From assembly GCA_009763385.1 (NCBI GenBank), contig CM019829.1:41068339-41132338 (forward strand): a DNA stretch of 64,000 nucleotides, in the 5' to 3' direction. The position numbers were made by a program, and so were the translations under genes. Of this stretch, positions 53,850 to 63,258 are shown in pieces. The stretch comes from Coix lacryma-jobi var. lacryma-jobi. Taxonomy: Eukaryota; Streptophyta; Magnoliopsida; Poales; Poaceae. Numbering within the stretch: position 1 is the first letter of the stretch; each line of letters starts with the position of its first letter. Under the pieces are notes generated by a model that saw only the letters and a program-made list of their open reading frames with translations, was not told where the DNA came from and ran no database searches.

Positions 53850-54125
53850 CGACCGGACTCTGCCTGCGTCCGGTCAGCTGGGACCGGACGCGTCCGGTCA
53901 GCCAAAGACCGGTTTTGGACCTCTCTGGAACTGACCGGACGCAGTGACTGCGAGCGTCCGGTCGATCCCCGTGCGTCCGGTCACAAGCACGTTCGAGTAG
54001 TGAACAGGACTATGGGCGAGTCCGGTCACCACTAAACTCCAGCGTCCGGTCAGAGCAAAAACCAGAACTCGCTCAAACCTTCAACGACCGGACGCGTCCG
54101 GTCAAGTCGTGACCGGCGTCCGGTC
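53850..54125 (-). repeat. GCGTCCGGTC / GACCGGACGC array in copia C LTR
   Basis: About ten copies of GCGTCCGGTC in either orientation. Where two meet head to head they form the perfect 18-bp palindrome GACCGGACGCGTCCGGTC (53882-53899 and 54086-54103). The same array occurs in the 5' LTR (63528-63803). Confidence 0.9.
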
Positions 54126-54702
54126 ACCCCGAAACTGCACTGAAACTCCGGCGATTCAACCCGATCTCCTCCGAATCAAGTGCTCTAGGCTTGGGATTCG
54201 AACTGAGGAGTCACAAGGAGGTTAGTGAGCTATCTCTAAGAGATCATGGCTCGAACCTAACTCCAAATCGGTGAATCGAAGGAATTCGAGGGAAGGAAGA
54301 AAAAGAGACCCGAAACTAAAACTTGATCGATCTCCTAGACCGTGAGGTTAGAGATGATTTCTTTCGGTGGAAAGAAGTGCCTCACGATCTAGAACAACTC
54401 AGTTCAAACGGAATCGCAAAAGATGAACCGAGCCCAAAGATCAAGCGACGGGAAAACTCAAGGCACAAAGCAATCCGCGAAGAACACGATGAACATGAAA
54501 TCAAAACGCGAATTGACACCAAGAGATGGGATCCAAGGTGAGGATACGGCCTCACTTCCTCGAATCAACAGTACACAGAGTGGAGTCTCTCTGCGGATCT
54601 CAACTAGCTAAAGCAGGGATGGGAGAACAGGAAACCCTAGCAAATGAAAGCACTAACTGAGATAGCTAAAAATGAGATAGGGAGGAGGGTGTCTCCCGTA
54701 GA

Positions 54703-54711
54703 CTACTTATA
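54703..54711 (-). promoter_or_regulatory. TATA-like box of copia C LTR
   Basis: The minus strand reads TATAAGTAG, about 850 bp from the LTR start, followed by GGGAGACACCC. Copia B has GATAAGTAG at the same offset, so this is the likely core promoter. Confidence 0.55.
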
Positions 54712-54903
54712 CTAACCTAGCCTAAGCCTATTTCCTACTCTACCCCTCCCTACTGTATTTACAGAGCGGACCAGCCTAACCCTAAGGCTATTCTAGTCCA
54801 CCCGCTGGTGGTAGGTAGATCCGACGGCCACGCCCGCACGGTCTTCCGCGTCGCCTCCACGCAACCTTCAGATCGCCGCCACGTGCCGCCACCACTCTGC
54901 ACC

Positions 54904-55162
54904 CCCGGTTTTGTGGCCCAAACCGGGAAACCAGCCTTTTCCATCAGCCCCCGGTTTTGAGGCCCAAACCGGGAAACCCGCCTCCAGCCCGAGTTTTGTG
55001 GCCCAAACTCGGAAACCCGCAGCGCCCGAGTTTTGAGGCCCAAACTCGGAAACCGGCCCACGCCCAGGTTTTGAGGCTCAACCTGGAAACCGTCACGCCC
55101 AGGTTTTGTGGCTCAACCTGGAAACCCAGCACCCAGGTTTTGAGGCCCAAACCTGGAAACCG
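54904..55162 (-). repeat. Seven-unit hairpin array with covarying stems (copia C LTR)
   Basis: On the plus strand the units have arms CCCGGTTT/AAACCGGG (twice), CCGAGTTT/AAACTCGG (twice) and CCAGGTTT/AAACCTGG or a shortened form (three times) around TG(T/A)GGCCC-type spacers. It is the same design as in copia B, with different unit order and numbers. Confidence 0.88.
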
Positions 55163-55562
55163 TCCACCGTTGGTTTTTCCCGGGCTCTACCAACAAACCG
55201 GCGTCGTAGAGGGGATGCACCGCCTGTGCACCCCTTCCACCGACATGATCGCACTTCTCCGCCTGTCGCTGTCGCAGGCTGCCAGCCACCACAGCTGATC
55301 CTCCGGCCTCCAGTCCATCAGTCCAAGTCCACGTCCGCCCTTCACCGTCCGATACATCGGCATGGCACGTCCGCCGCACGGCACGCCCATCCTTCATCGC
55401 GCCCGGTCCGTCGGCACGGCACGTCGCAACTTGACCTTCACCCGCCATCGATCACTGTCTCCGTGCTCGACACCTGCACAACACAAGCCAAAGAACATGC
55501 GCATCATCTCCGTTGACAATCACTCATCACACAGAGACTCGGCATACACCCATGTATCCGCA

Positions 55563-57247
55563 ATCTCCCCCTTGATGAGTGCATTGTCAACTCCACAACA
55601 AATCATGAATAAGAAGAAGGAGGTAGGAAGGAGTGGGAAGAGAAAACCCAACCAAATGACCCAAAAGCCTTAACAAAAGCCAAAGAAGGTCAAGTGGATG
55701 AAGCAAAAACTTGGTCCCCAAAGACATGGGCAACGGCTCGACGCAACCAAGCAAAGCAAAGCTAGCCCTCAAGAAGAGGTAGAACAGGCTCAACACCGCT
55801 AGCAGATACCAATTGAAGATCGGAGGACAACAGAAGCAAAATGCTAGTCCCTCAAGATAGAGGCACAGAGGCTCAACACAACTAGCAAGAAAATCACTCC
55901 GAACCAATTGGAAATCAACCCAAACCAAAATGGGAAAGCACACCAGACGATACCAATTGAAAGCCAAATGAAAAAGCTTATGAAAGCTCATGAAAAGCTA
56001 GGAACGTTTGCTAGTCCCTCAAGACAGAGGCAACGGCTCAACACAACTAGCAAACTCCCCCTCGACAAATGCAAGCAACTAGGACAAAAGATTCTCCCCT
56101 TAGTTGATCAACACAGGAGCATATGATTTGCATAAATTTCTCCCCCTAGTTGAAAATGCACTTATCAAGGCCAAAAGGTATCGGAGAAGCAACTCCCTTC
56201 ACATAAACTCCCCCTGAACACAAGATCTTCTTCCAAAATGCATATGAAGTCAAAATGCAAGTTAGGAGCTTCAAGTATATAGTCAAAAGAGTGCAAAGAT
56301 GCTCTAATCAGTATAGCTCCAACATCTCAATTAAGCACTCAAATAGCAAAGGCTCAAACTGATCACTTATACGAAATATGAAGCATATGAGCATGTGAGC
56401 AGTTTTAAGCCAAAAGGATAGTCACCATCAAAATAGCACTAGACATGTATAGAAGGAATCCAAACAAGTGCTAAACATATATACAAGGTGAACTACCCCT
56501 AGCAAAGTTCAATCATCATGCATAGGAATGAAGCATATACTTGTGATTTCAAATTCATATCGGAGTTGCAGCGGTAAAAGAATTCACAAGTTCATTTTTA
56601 GCATGTGATTGCGAGAGGTTGAAAGCTTGTCATTGCCTAACTTTTCAACCGTGCGAAGCCTATGCCGAAGCAATCAGAAGCTTAAAGCAACGGTTTCGGT
56701 CATACACTACATGGCTCAAGTTTAACTCAAAGTGCAATGAGAAACAGTCTCAATACCATGAGGTGTTGACAAGCAATCCCATCTCGATCTTTTCAATTCA
56801 ACAATACTTGGTTCAGATTTTAAGCAAGTTATGAACAACCAAGCAAGTGAATGACTCAGAACTAGAGACATAGCAACCTAGCATATATGAAAAGCAGGAA
56901 TGGACTCAACACACCCTACACATGCTAGTTGCATATCTCAATGGTGAACATTTTCAGATTTATATACATTAGGCATAATTCACCATTCCAAAAATAGCTC
57001 GCTCATAACATGTAACAGTGATCAGAAGGAGCATAAGCTACAAGCATCATCATAAGTATCGGAGCAATACTAACAAGAGCATAATTACATTCTAGTGAAT
57101 ATAGACATGAAGCTCAGAATGTAAAGGCGTATGCCCGACACAAAACTGAAAGAAAGAAGATATCAATTGGAAAGACTCAAGAAACTCAAAAGAAAAGAGC
57201 CTCAAAATAAAAGAGTCAGTCTGTATATCCCAAAATGCTTCCCCCAT
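55563..57247 (-). other. Copia C 3' non-coding region
   Basis: No envelope-like frame. Reverse-complement polypurine motifs (TCTCCCCCT or AACTCCCCCT) occur at about 55565, 56054, 56092, 56139 and 56207. Four hairpin units lie at 55710-55751, 55761-55803, 55842-55887 and 56009-56052. Confidence 0.8.
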
Positions 57248-60200
57248 CTAAAAGGGGAAACACACACCAAGCTCACCCCTCAACCTATTAAAGGTTGATT
57301 CGTCTAAAGGCTTGGTGAAAATATCAGCCAATTGGTGATGAGTATCGACATGGCGAAGGTCGATATCACCCTTCTCCTGGTGGTCTCGCAAGAAATGAAA
57401 GCGCACATCAATGTGTTTGGTTTTCGAGTGAAGCACGGGGTTCTTAGCAACGCTAATGGCACTCGTGCTGTCACAAAGCAAAGGCACTCGAGTAAAGCTC
57501 AAACCAAAATCACGCAAAGTGGCCATCATCCAGAGTAACTGGGAACAGCAGCTAGCCGCAGCAACATACTCAGCCTCCGTGGTAGACTGGGCGACACTAG
57601 ACTGCTTGCGAGAAGACCACGACACCAGAGAAGATCCAATAAACTGGCAAGTCCCAGAAGTGGACTTGCGCTCAATGCGACAACCAGCAAAATCGGCATC
57701 GGAATAACCGCAAAGCGAGAGAGTGGAGGAAGCAGAATACCAAATCCCGAACTCAGGCGTGAAACGAAGGTACCTGAAAATCTGCTTCACCGCCTGACGG
57801 TGAGAGGTGCGCGGCGACGCCTGAAAGCGCGCACACAGACACACCGCGAACTGGATGTCCGGGCGTGTCGCCGTCAGGTAGAGGAGCGACCCGATCATGC
57901 TGCGGTACTCCTTCTGGTCCACTGCTTCTCCATCCACATCTGCATCCAGGGCAGTCGTCATCGACATGGGTGTTGGAAGAGGCTTGGCCTCACCCATATC
58001 GAACCGCTTTAGCAAGTCCTTGGTGTACTTGCCCTGGTGCACAAATGTCCCCTCTCGGGATTGCTTGATTTGCAACCCGAGAAAGAATGTCAGCTCGCCC
58101 ATCATGCTCATCTCGAACTCTCTGCTCATAGTATCTGCAAACTTGGCAACCAGAGCATGAGAAGAACCACCGAAAATGATATCATCCACGTAAATCTGGA
58201 CCAAGAGTGTGTCTTTGCCTTGCCGGAGGAGAAAGAGCGTTTTATCTACACATCCCATTTTAAAACCCTTGGCAAGCAAAAAGGTTTTCAACCTATCATA
58301 CCAGGCTCTAGGGGCTTGTTTCAAACCATATAAAGCTTTATGAAGTTTAAAGACATGGTTTGGAAACTTGGGATTTTCAAAACCGGGGGGTTGCTCAACA
58401 TAAACCTCCTCCTCTATGTAGCCGTTTAAGAAGGCACTCTTGACATCCATTTGAAAAAGTTTGAAGCCTTTGGATGCAGCAAAAGCCAAGAGTATCCTAA
58501 TAGCCTCCAAACGAGCTACAGGAGCAAACGTCTCCTCATAATCTATCCCCTCCTTCTGACTATAGCCTTTCGCTACAAGCCGGGCCTTGTTTCTAACAAC
58601 GTGGCCATCCTCTCCTTGCTTGTTTTTGAAAACCCATTTTGTCCCAATAGGCTTACAGTCAGGTGGAGGTGGAACTAGAACCCAAACCCGATTTCGCTCA
58701 AAATTTTCTAACTCCTCATGCATGGCATTAACCCAATCCGGATCCGTCAATGCGTGTCCAACATCTCGGGGCTCAAAAGACGCAACAAAAGCAGAATGAG
58801 CAAAGTGCGAGATGTGCTGTGACCTGGAGCGAGTAACTCGCTCGTCGATGTCGCCGATCATCTGTTCAGGGGGGTGCTGGCGCTGGATATGTTGTGGCGC
58901 CTCCCGGGAAGAAGTGACCTCCCCCTCAACAGCAGCTGGTTCCACCCCGGGTACAAAAGGTACCGCGCGAGGTGGAGGATCCCACGGCCCCCAGGAAGAA
59001 GAAGTGTCGGGGCCGTGAGTCGTCGTCGAGGCCGCTCTCTGCTGCACGGCAGGTGGAGGGGGTGCTGGATCATCTATACCTTCAGCACCCTCGTCCTCGT
59101 CATCGAAGAGAGGCTCTCCAACCTCATGATCACCTGCACGCTCAAAACGAGAAGAAGGAGAAACAAGAGTCTCGTCGAAGGTGACATCTGATGTCTCCAT
59201 GACTCGGTTAGTGTCAAGGTTAAGTACACGATAAGCTCGAGTGTGAGTGCCATAACCCAAAAACACACCGTCAGAAGAACGAGACTCAAACTTGTCCAGG
59301 TTGCCTTTTTTCAATATAAAACAGTGGCAACCAAAGACTCTAAAATAACTCACCTTGGGCTGGCGACCAAAACGCAACTCATAAGAAGTCTTTTTCAAGA
59401 AAGCTCTCAGAAAAATGCGATTGGAAATATAGCATGCAGTATTCATAGCTTCGGCCCAATAGCGCCTAGGAGTCCTATGCTCATCAAGCATCGTCCTGGC
59501 CATCTCAACAAGGGTCCGATTCTTCCTCTCTACAACACCATTTTGGGGCGGTGTGTAGGGGGAAGAAAACTGATGCTCCAAGCCAAGGTGGTTACAAAAC
59601 TTCTCAAAATCCGAATTTTTGAATTCGGAACCATTATCACTTCTAATAGCTCGCATCGAGTTCAAAGGGAACTCGTTCTGAAGACGCAAAATCAGATTGC
59701 GAGCGAAGGAGAAAGTCTCAGTCTTCTCAGTCAAAAAGAAGACCCACGAATATCTCGAAAAGTCGTCAACAACAACCAAAACATACCACTTGCCACCAAC
59801 CGAGCTCACCCGAGCCGGACCAACAAGGTCCATGTGTAAAAGCTCTCCGGGGTGCGAGGTCATGACCTTAGTCACTGGATGGTGGGGAGCGGCAACCATC
59901 TTCCCATGTCTGCAAGAATGGCAAACTAGATCCTTCTCCATCGAAAGTTTGGGCAATCCTCGGATTAGGCCAAGTGAGCTAAGTCTTGCAAGCAAGTCGA
60001 AGCTTAAATGACCGAGCCTCCTATGCCACTTCCAAAGATCGGAGGAAGAAGGACTAGCCAAAAGACAGCGAGAAGAACCAAACGACTCCGAGAAATTCGC
60101 GCGAAAGACTTTCCCAAAGGGCGAAATCAGACATACAAGATCGCCCTGAGGATCTAAGATGCGACTAAGGTTCGGTTTAAAACGAATCTCATAGTCATCA

Positions 60201-60445
60201 TCAAAAAGTTGCGAAACAGAAAGAAGGTTAAAATGCAGGTTAGAAACAAGAGCAACATCGCGCAACACAAAGTGCTCATTAACCCGCACCGTCCCACGGG
60301 ATAATACCTTACCTTTACTATTGTCGCCGAAGGTTATGTACTCCTTTCCGGCGACCGGGCTAAGGCTGGAGAACCACTTGGCGTTTCCGGTCATGTGCCT
60401 CGAGCAACCAGAATCCACCAACCAAATGTCCTCCAACCGTTTCAC
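57248..60445 (-). CDS. Copia C pol (protease, integrase, reverse transcriptase, RNase H)
   Basis: An uninterrupted frame of about 1065 codons. Protease begins at once (WLVDSGCSRHMTG, residues 8-20). The integrase finger lies at about 155-210 (WHRRLGH, CHSCRHGK), with the DDE core at about 220-330 (DLVGPARVSS, VVVDDFSRYSW, RSDNGSEF, NGVVERKNRTLVEMAR). Reverse transcriptase lies at about 610-850 (KARLVAKGYSQKEGIDYEET, FAPVARLEA, FLNGYIEEEVYVEQPPGF, YVDD near 752), with RNase H at about 910-1050 (DADFAGCRIERKSTSG, STTEAEYVA, HIDVRFHFLRD). This is the standard Ty1/copia order. No ATG opens the frame: it starts at GTG immediately after an in-frame TAG, a few bases past the gag stop. How it is translated is unresolved. 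All catalytic motifs that I can check are intact. Confidence 0.93.
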   Translation of the reverse strand: MKRLEDIWLVDSGCSRHMTGNAKWFSSLSPVAGKEYITFGDNSKGKVLSRGTVRVNEHFVLRDVALVSNLHFNLLSVSQLFDDDYEIRFKPNLSRILDPQGDLVCLISPFGKVFRANFSESFGSSRCLLASPSSSDLWKWHRRLGHLSFDLLARLSSLGLIRGLPKLSMEKDLVCHSCRHGKMVAAPHHPVTKVMTSHPGELLHMDLVGPARVSSVGGKWYVLVVVDDFSRYSWVFFLTEKTETFSFARNLILRLQNEFPLNSMRAIRSDNGSEFKNSDFEKFCNHLGLEHQFSSPYTPPQNGVVERKNRTLVEMARTMLDEHRTPRRYWAEAMNTACYISNRIFLRAFLKKTSYELRFGRQPKVSYFRVFGCHCFILKKGNLDKFESRSSDGVFLGYGTHTRAYRVLNLDTNRVMETSDVTFDETLVSPSSRFERAGDHEVGEPLFDDEDEGAEGIDDPAPPPPAVQQRAASTTTHGPDTSSSWGPWDPPPRAVPFVPGVEPAAVEGEVTSSREAPQHIQRQHPPEQMIGDIDERVTRSRSQHISHFAHSAFVASFEPRDVGHALTDPDWVNAMHEELENFERNRVWVLVPPPPDCKPIGTKWVFKNKQGEDGHVVRNKARLVAKGYSQKEGIDYEETFAPVARLEAIRILLAFAASKGFKLFQMDVKSAFLNGYIEEEVYVEQPPGFENPKFPNHVFKLHKALYGLKQAPRAWYDRLKTFLLAKGFKMGCVDKTLFLLRQGKDTLLVQIYVDDIIFGGSSHALVAKFADTMSREFEMSMMGELTFFLGLQIKQSREGTFVHQGKYTKDLLKRFDMGEAKPLPTPMSMTTALDADVDGEAVDQKEYRSMIGSLLYLTATRPDIQFAVCLCARFQASPRTSHRQAVKQIFRYLRFTPEFGIWYSASSTLSLCGYSDADFAGCRIERKSTSGTCQFIGSSLVSWSSRKQSSVAQSTTEAEYVAAASCCSQLLWMMATLRDFGLSFTRVPLLCDSTSAISVAKNPVLHSKTKHIDVRFHFLRDHQEKGDIDLRHVDTHHQLADIFTKPLDESTFNRLRGELGVCFPF

Positions 60446-60450
60446 CTACA

Positions 60451-63195
60451 TCAATAAAAAGACATAGGGTGAGCATACGGTCCAACACTGGGGTTAGTGA
60501 AGTAAGGAGAATACCAGTGTTGGGCCGGCTGCTCAAAAGAACGGTCAGTGTAAAAACTATTCCTAGCCTGTCTACGGGGGTAGCGATCACCACGTACAGG
60601 AAAACATGGTCCGCTGGGGAAGAAGCGCTCATCGCGGTACTCACACTGCGGTGGGGGAAAGCGCTCAACTAAGCCTCCGCCACGGGGTCCGTTACCTGCA
60701 AAAGCAGGACCCCGTCGGGCACGCTCTCTACGAGGCCTACGCCTAGGAACCTGAGGCTCAGGACCTCTAAGCCTAGCGTCTCTCCTCGGAGCTCTCTCCT
60801 GCCTAGGCCTAACAAACTGAGGTGCTGGACTTCTAGGCCTAGTCTCCCTCCTCGGGGCTCTCATCTCCTGCCTAGGCCGGGGACCTTGACGTCCGGACCT
60901 AGCAGCTCTCCCCTGAGCCTTCGGCACATGTCCACCGTGAGCTGGATGGTACATGTCCGGGTTGTCCATCTCCCGAGCCCTGCGCGCCTCTCTCTTGCGC
61001 CTAAAGCAGAACTCGCTCAAGTGACCATCTCTCCCACAAAAATCACACTGGTACCTCACCGCACGCACAGGGGGTTGTTGGTGACCAGGACTGTGGGTGT
61101 GGCTCACTTTGCCTTTGCCCTTCTGTGGCAACTCCTCACGAATGGGTGGCATAGCATCAAGCTTGTTTCTGAGGTGGTTTGGCTTGGGTGCCCAAACTGG
61201 GTTCTTGGGAGGAACTTTAGGGGGTTCCTCAACCACACCATCTTGGGTGACAGGCTTGGCTGGCTCTTTGAGTGGAAGCTTGGCAAGTTTGGGAGTAGTG
61301 GTGGAATTGGGCTTCTCACATGGATTCAGACCACTAGACTCTCCAATCTTCCCAAAAACTGAGAGATCAACACTCTGAGCAAAACCTACACCAGGGGTAC
61401 CAACAGCTCGCTTGAATTGGGAGATCATCATCCCGAGCTGCGGTTCACTACTGGAGACCCATGACAAGATGGACCGAAGGTATGTGTTTTCTTCCTCGGT
61501 TTGCATCTTGCCATGCTTCACATTGGCAATCTCCATCTCCAGGCCCTCACACAAAGCACACCTCGTGACACAAGTGCTATCTGAGCTGGCCTTGACTAAA
61601 GACTCAATTTTGGCATTCTTCTCTGCCAACTCAGATTGCAAGACAGGACAAGTCTTGCACGCACCCAACAGCTGCGGCCTAGCACGGAGCTCATCCACCT
61701 CTCCAACCAACGCAGCATACTTACCTCTCAGAGTGAGAAGGTCAGTCATGTGCGCGGTGCACGACTCGCACTCCGCCTCCTCCGACACTACCACGGTGGA
61801 CCGAGCGAACTCAAGCTCCTTCACCGTGTCCTCCCACTTCTGCCTAAACTCCTTGCGCTCTCTAGCGGCACGCCTAAGCAACTTATCTTGGCTAAGGAGA
61901 GCAGCAGTCAACTTCTCAACCTCGGAGGAAAGCTCGTCGTAGGTGAGAGATACCTGGGAGGTGTCGTCGTCGTCGTCGTTCCGAGGGGTACGCTCCGGCT
62001 CGCCGTCGACCTCATCGCCCAGCGCCATGGTGCAGAAGCCGTCGTCGTCGGCGAAGAAGCAGAGGCCGTTCAGCTTGTCCTCGATCCTCTTCTTCTTCTC
62101 GGACTCGTCATCGCTCGAGCTGGCGGAGTCGTCATCCGAGCCGTCGACGTCGCTGAGCGTGGCGAAGAACGCGCGCTGCTCAGCTTGCTGCTTCTCCAAG
62201 TACTTCTTCTTGATGTACTCTTTGTCGAAGCCGCCCCGCTTCTTGTGCCTTGGGGGAACGTGCTTCTCCTTGTACTTGGAGTCGCGCCTGTGGCCGTGAT
62301 CGCCCTTCCCCAGATGCTTGTTCTTCTTCTTGGGGCAGTCGGCGATGAAGTGGTCGGGGTCGCCGCACTCGTAGCATCCCGTGCGTTCTCCTCCTCGACG
62401 ACGGTTCATGCGGTTGTTGTGGAACCGCGAGAACCGGTTGGCGAACAAAGCCAACTCGTCATCTCCCAAAGACTCCAGCTGGTCCTCTGTCACAGAAAAG
62501 AGAGAAGAAAGCGCAAAGCCAGCTGAGGGGTTAGAGGAAGAGCCGGAAACCAAAGCCATGGACGGGCGAGAAGGATTTTCAAAAGAAGCCCTCGCCATAG
62601 CATCAATCTCACTGGACTTGAGCTTACTGAAGAGCTCGTCGCAGGTGAGGGTCTCATAGTTCGGCGATTCGATGATTGCCTGAACCTTGGAGTCCCACAC
62701 CGAACGGTCAAGAGTGTGCAAAAGCTTCAAAGCACGCTCATGATCGTCAAATGGCAACTGCTCTCTGTTAGCCCTCATCCTGTTGACAATCACCTGAAAG
62801 CGAGCGAATAAACTTTCTATGCTCTCGCCAGGTTGATGTCTAAAGTTCTCATACTCTCGCTTGAACGACTCGTAGAGTCGGGTTTTGACTTGAGAGGTGC
62901 CCTCATGAAAGCGCATGAGAGTGTCCCAGATCTCCCGAGCCGTAGCGAGGTGAGAAACACGATCAAACTCACCCATGCTCAAACAAGAGAAAAGAGCATT
63001 ACGGGCTCGGCTATTGGCATCGTGCTCATCGATCTGCTGTTGAGTCACACGAGCAGCCAAGACCACGTAATCAGGGGAGTTGCAAATATCCCAGATCGAA
63101 GCGCCCAAGCTCTGCAAATAGGCCGACATACGTATCTTCCAATACGCATAGTTCGTCCCATCGAAAAACGGTGGTTTGCCCACGCCGCGATCCAT
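60451..63195 (-). CDS. Copia C gag (914 codons, two zinc knuckles)
   Basis: A single open frame from ATG (63193-63195) to TGA (60451-60453). Residues 1-220 form the copia capsid region (MDRGVGKPPFFDGTNYAYWK; SRARNALFSCLS; FHEGTSQVKTRLYESFKREY; ESIESLFARFQVIVNRMRAN). A basic stretch leads to a CCHC knuckle, CYECGDPDHFIADC, at about residue 273. The middle (about 300-560) is acidic and serine-rich, then coiled coil. A proline- and lysine-rich linker precedes a second knuckle, CDFCGRDGHLSEFC, at about 715. The C-terminal 180 residues are arginine- and proline-rich and end in PYAHPMSFY. Copia gags are usually much shorter; the extended second half and second knuckle are shared with copia B and, in part, copia A. 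Confidence 0.93.
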   Translation of the reverse strand: MDRGVGKPPFFDGTNYAYWKIRMSAYLQSLGASIWDICNSPDYVVLAARVTQQQIDEHDANSRARNALFSCLSMGEFDRVSHLATAREIWDTLMRFHEGTSQVKTRLYESFKREYENFRHQPGESIESLFARFQVIVNRMRANREQLPFDDHERALKLLHTLDRSVWDSKVQAIIESPNYETLTCDELFSKLKSSEIDAMARASFENPSRPSMALVSGSSSNPSAGFALSSLFSVTEDQLESLGDDELALFANRFSRFHNNRMNRRRGGERTGCYECGDPDHFIADCPKKKNKHLGKGDHGHRRDSKYKEKHVPPRHKKRGGFDKEYIKKKYLEKQQAEQRAFFATLSDVDGSDDDSASSSDDESEKKKRIEDKLNGLCFFADDDGFCTMALGDEVDGEPERTPRNDDDDDTSQVSLTYDELSSEVEKLTAALLSQDKLLRRAARERKEFRQKWEDTVKELEFARSTVVVSEEAECESCTAHMTDLLTLRGKYAALVGEVDELRARPQLLGACKTCPVLQSELAEKNAKIESLVKASSDSTCVTRCALCEGLEMEIANVKHGKMQTEEENTYLRSILSWVSSSEPQLGMMISQFKRAVGTPGVGFAQSVDLSVFGKIGESSGLNPCEKPNSTTTPKLAKLPLKEPAKPVTQDGVVEEPPKVPPKNPVWAPKPNHLRNKLDAMPPIREELPQKGKGKVSHTHSPGHQQPPVRAVRYQCDFCGRDGHLSEFCFRRKREARRAREMDNPDMYHPAHGGHVPKAQGRAARSGRQGPRPRQEMRAPRRETRPRSPAPQFVRPRQERAPRRDARLRGPEPQVPRRRPRRERARRGPAFAGNGPRGGGLVERFPPPQCEYRDERFFPSGPCFPVRGDRYPRRQARNSFYTDRSFEQPAQHWYSPYFTNPSVGPYAHPMSFY

Positions 63196-63240
63196 GTCGC
63201 CTTCGGTGGATCTGGAACCGGCTAAGGTGGAAGATCCTTA

Positions 63241-63256
63241 ACCTGCTCCAATACCA
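63241..63256 (-). other. Copia C primer-binding site
   Basis: The minus strand reads TGGTATTGGAGCAGGT two bases after the 5' LTR. It matches the initiator-Met complement with two changes. Confidence 0.85.
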
Positions 63257-63258
63257 AT

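Larger units (their letters stand above)
53581..55562 (-). repeat. Copia C 3' LTR
   Basis: 1982 bp. On the minus strand it starts TGCGGATACATGG and ends TCGGTCCTTCA, as in copia B. It carries a seven-unit hairpin array (54904-55162), a TATAAGTAG box (54703-54711) and a GACCGGACGC palindrome array (about 53850-54125). Confidence 0.93.

Noticed and set aside
53658..54035. 125-codon frame in the copia C LTR, identical at 63336-63713
   Set aside because: It repeats only because both copies are the LTR. It runs through the palindrome array and has no domain.
61636..62526. 296-codon plus-strand frame across copia C gag
   Set aside because: An antisense shadow of intact gag, for the same reason.
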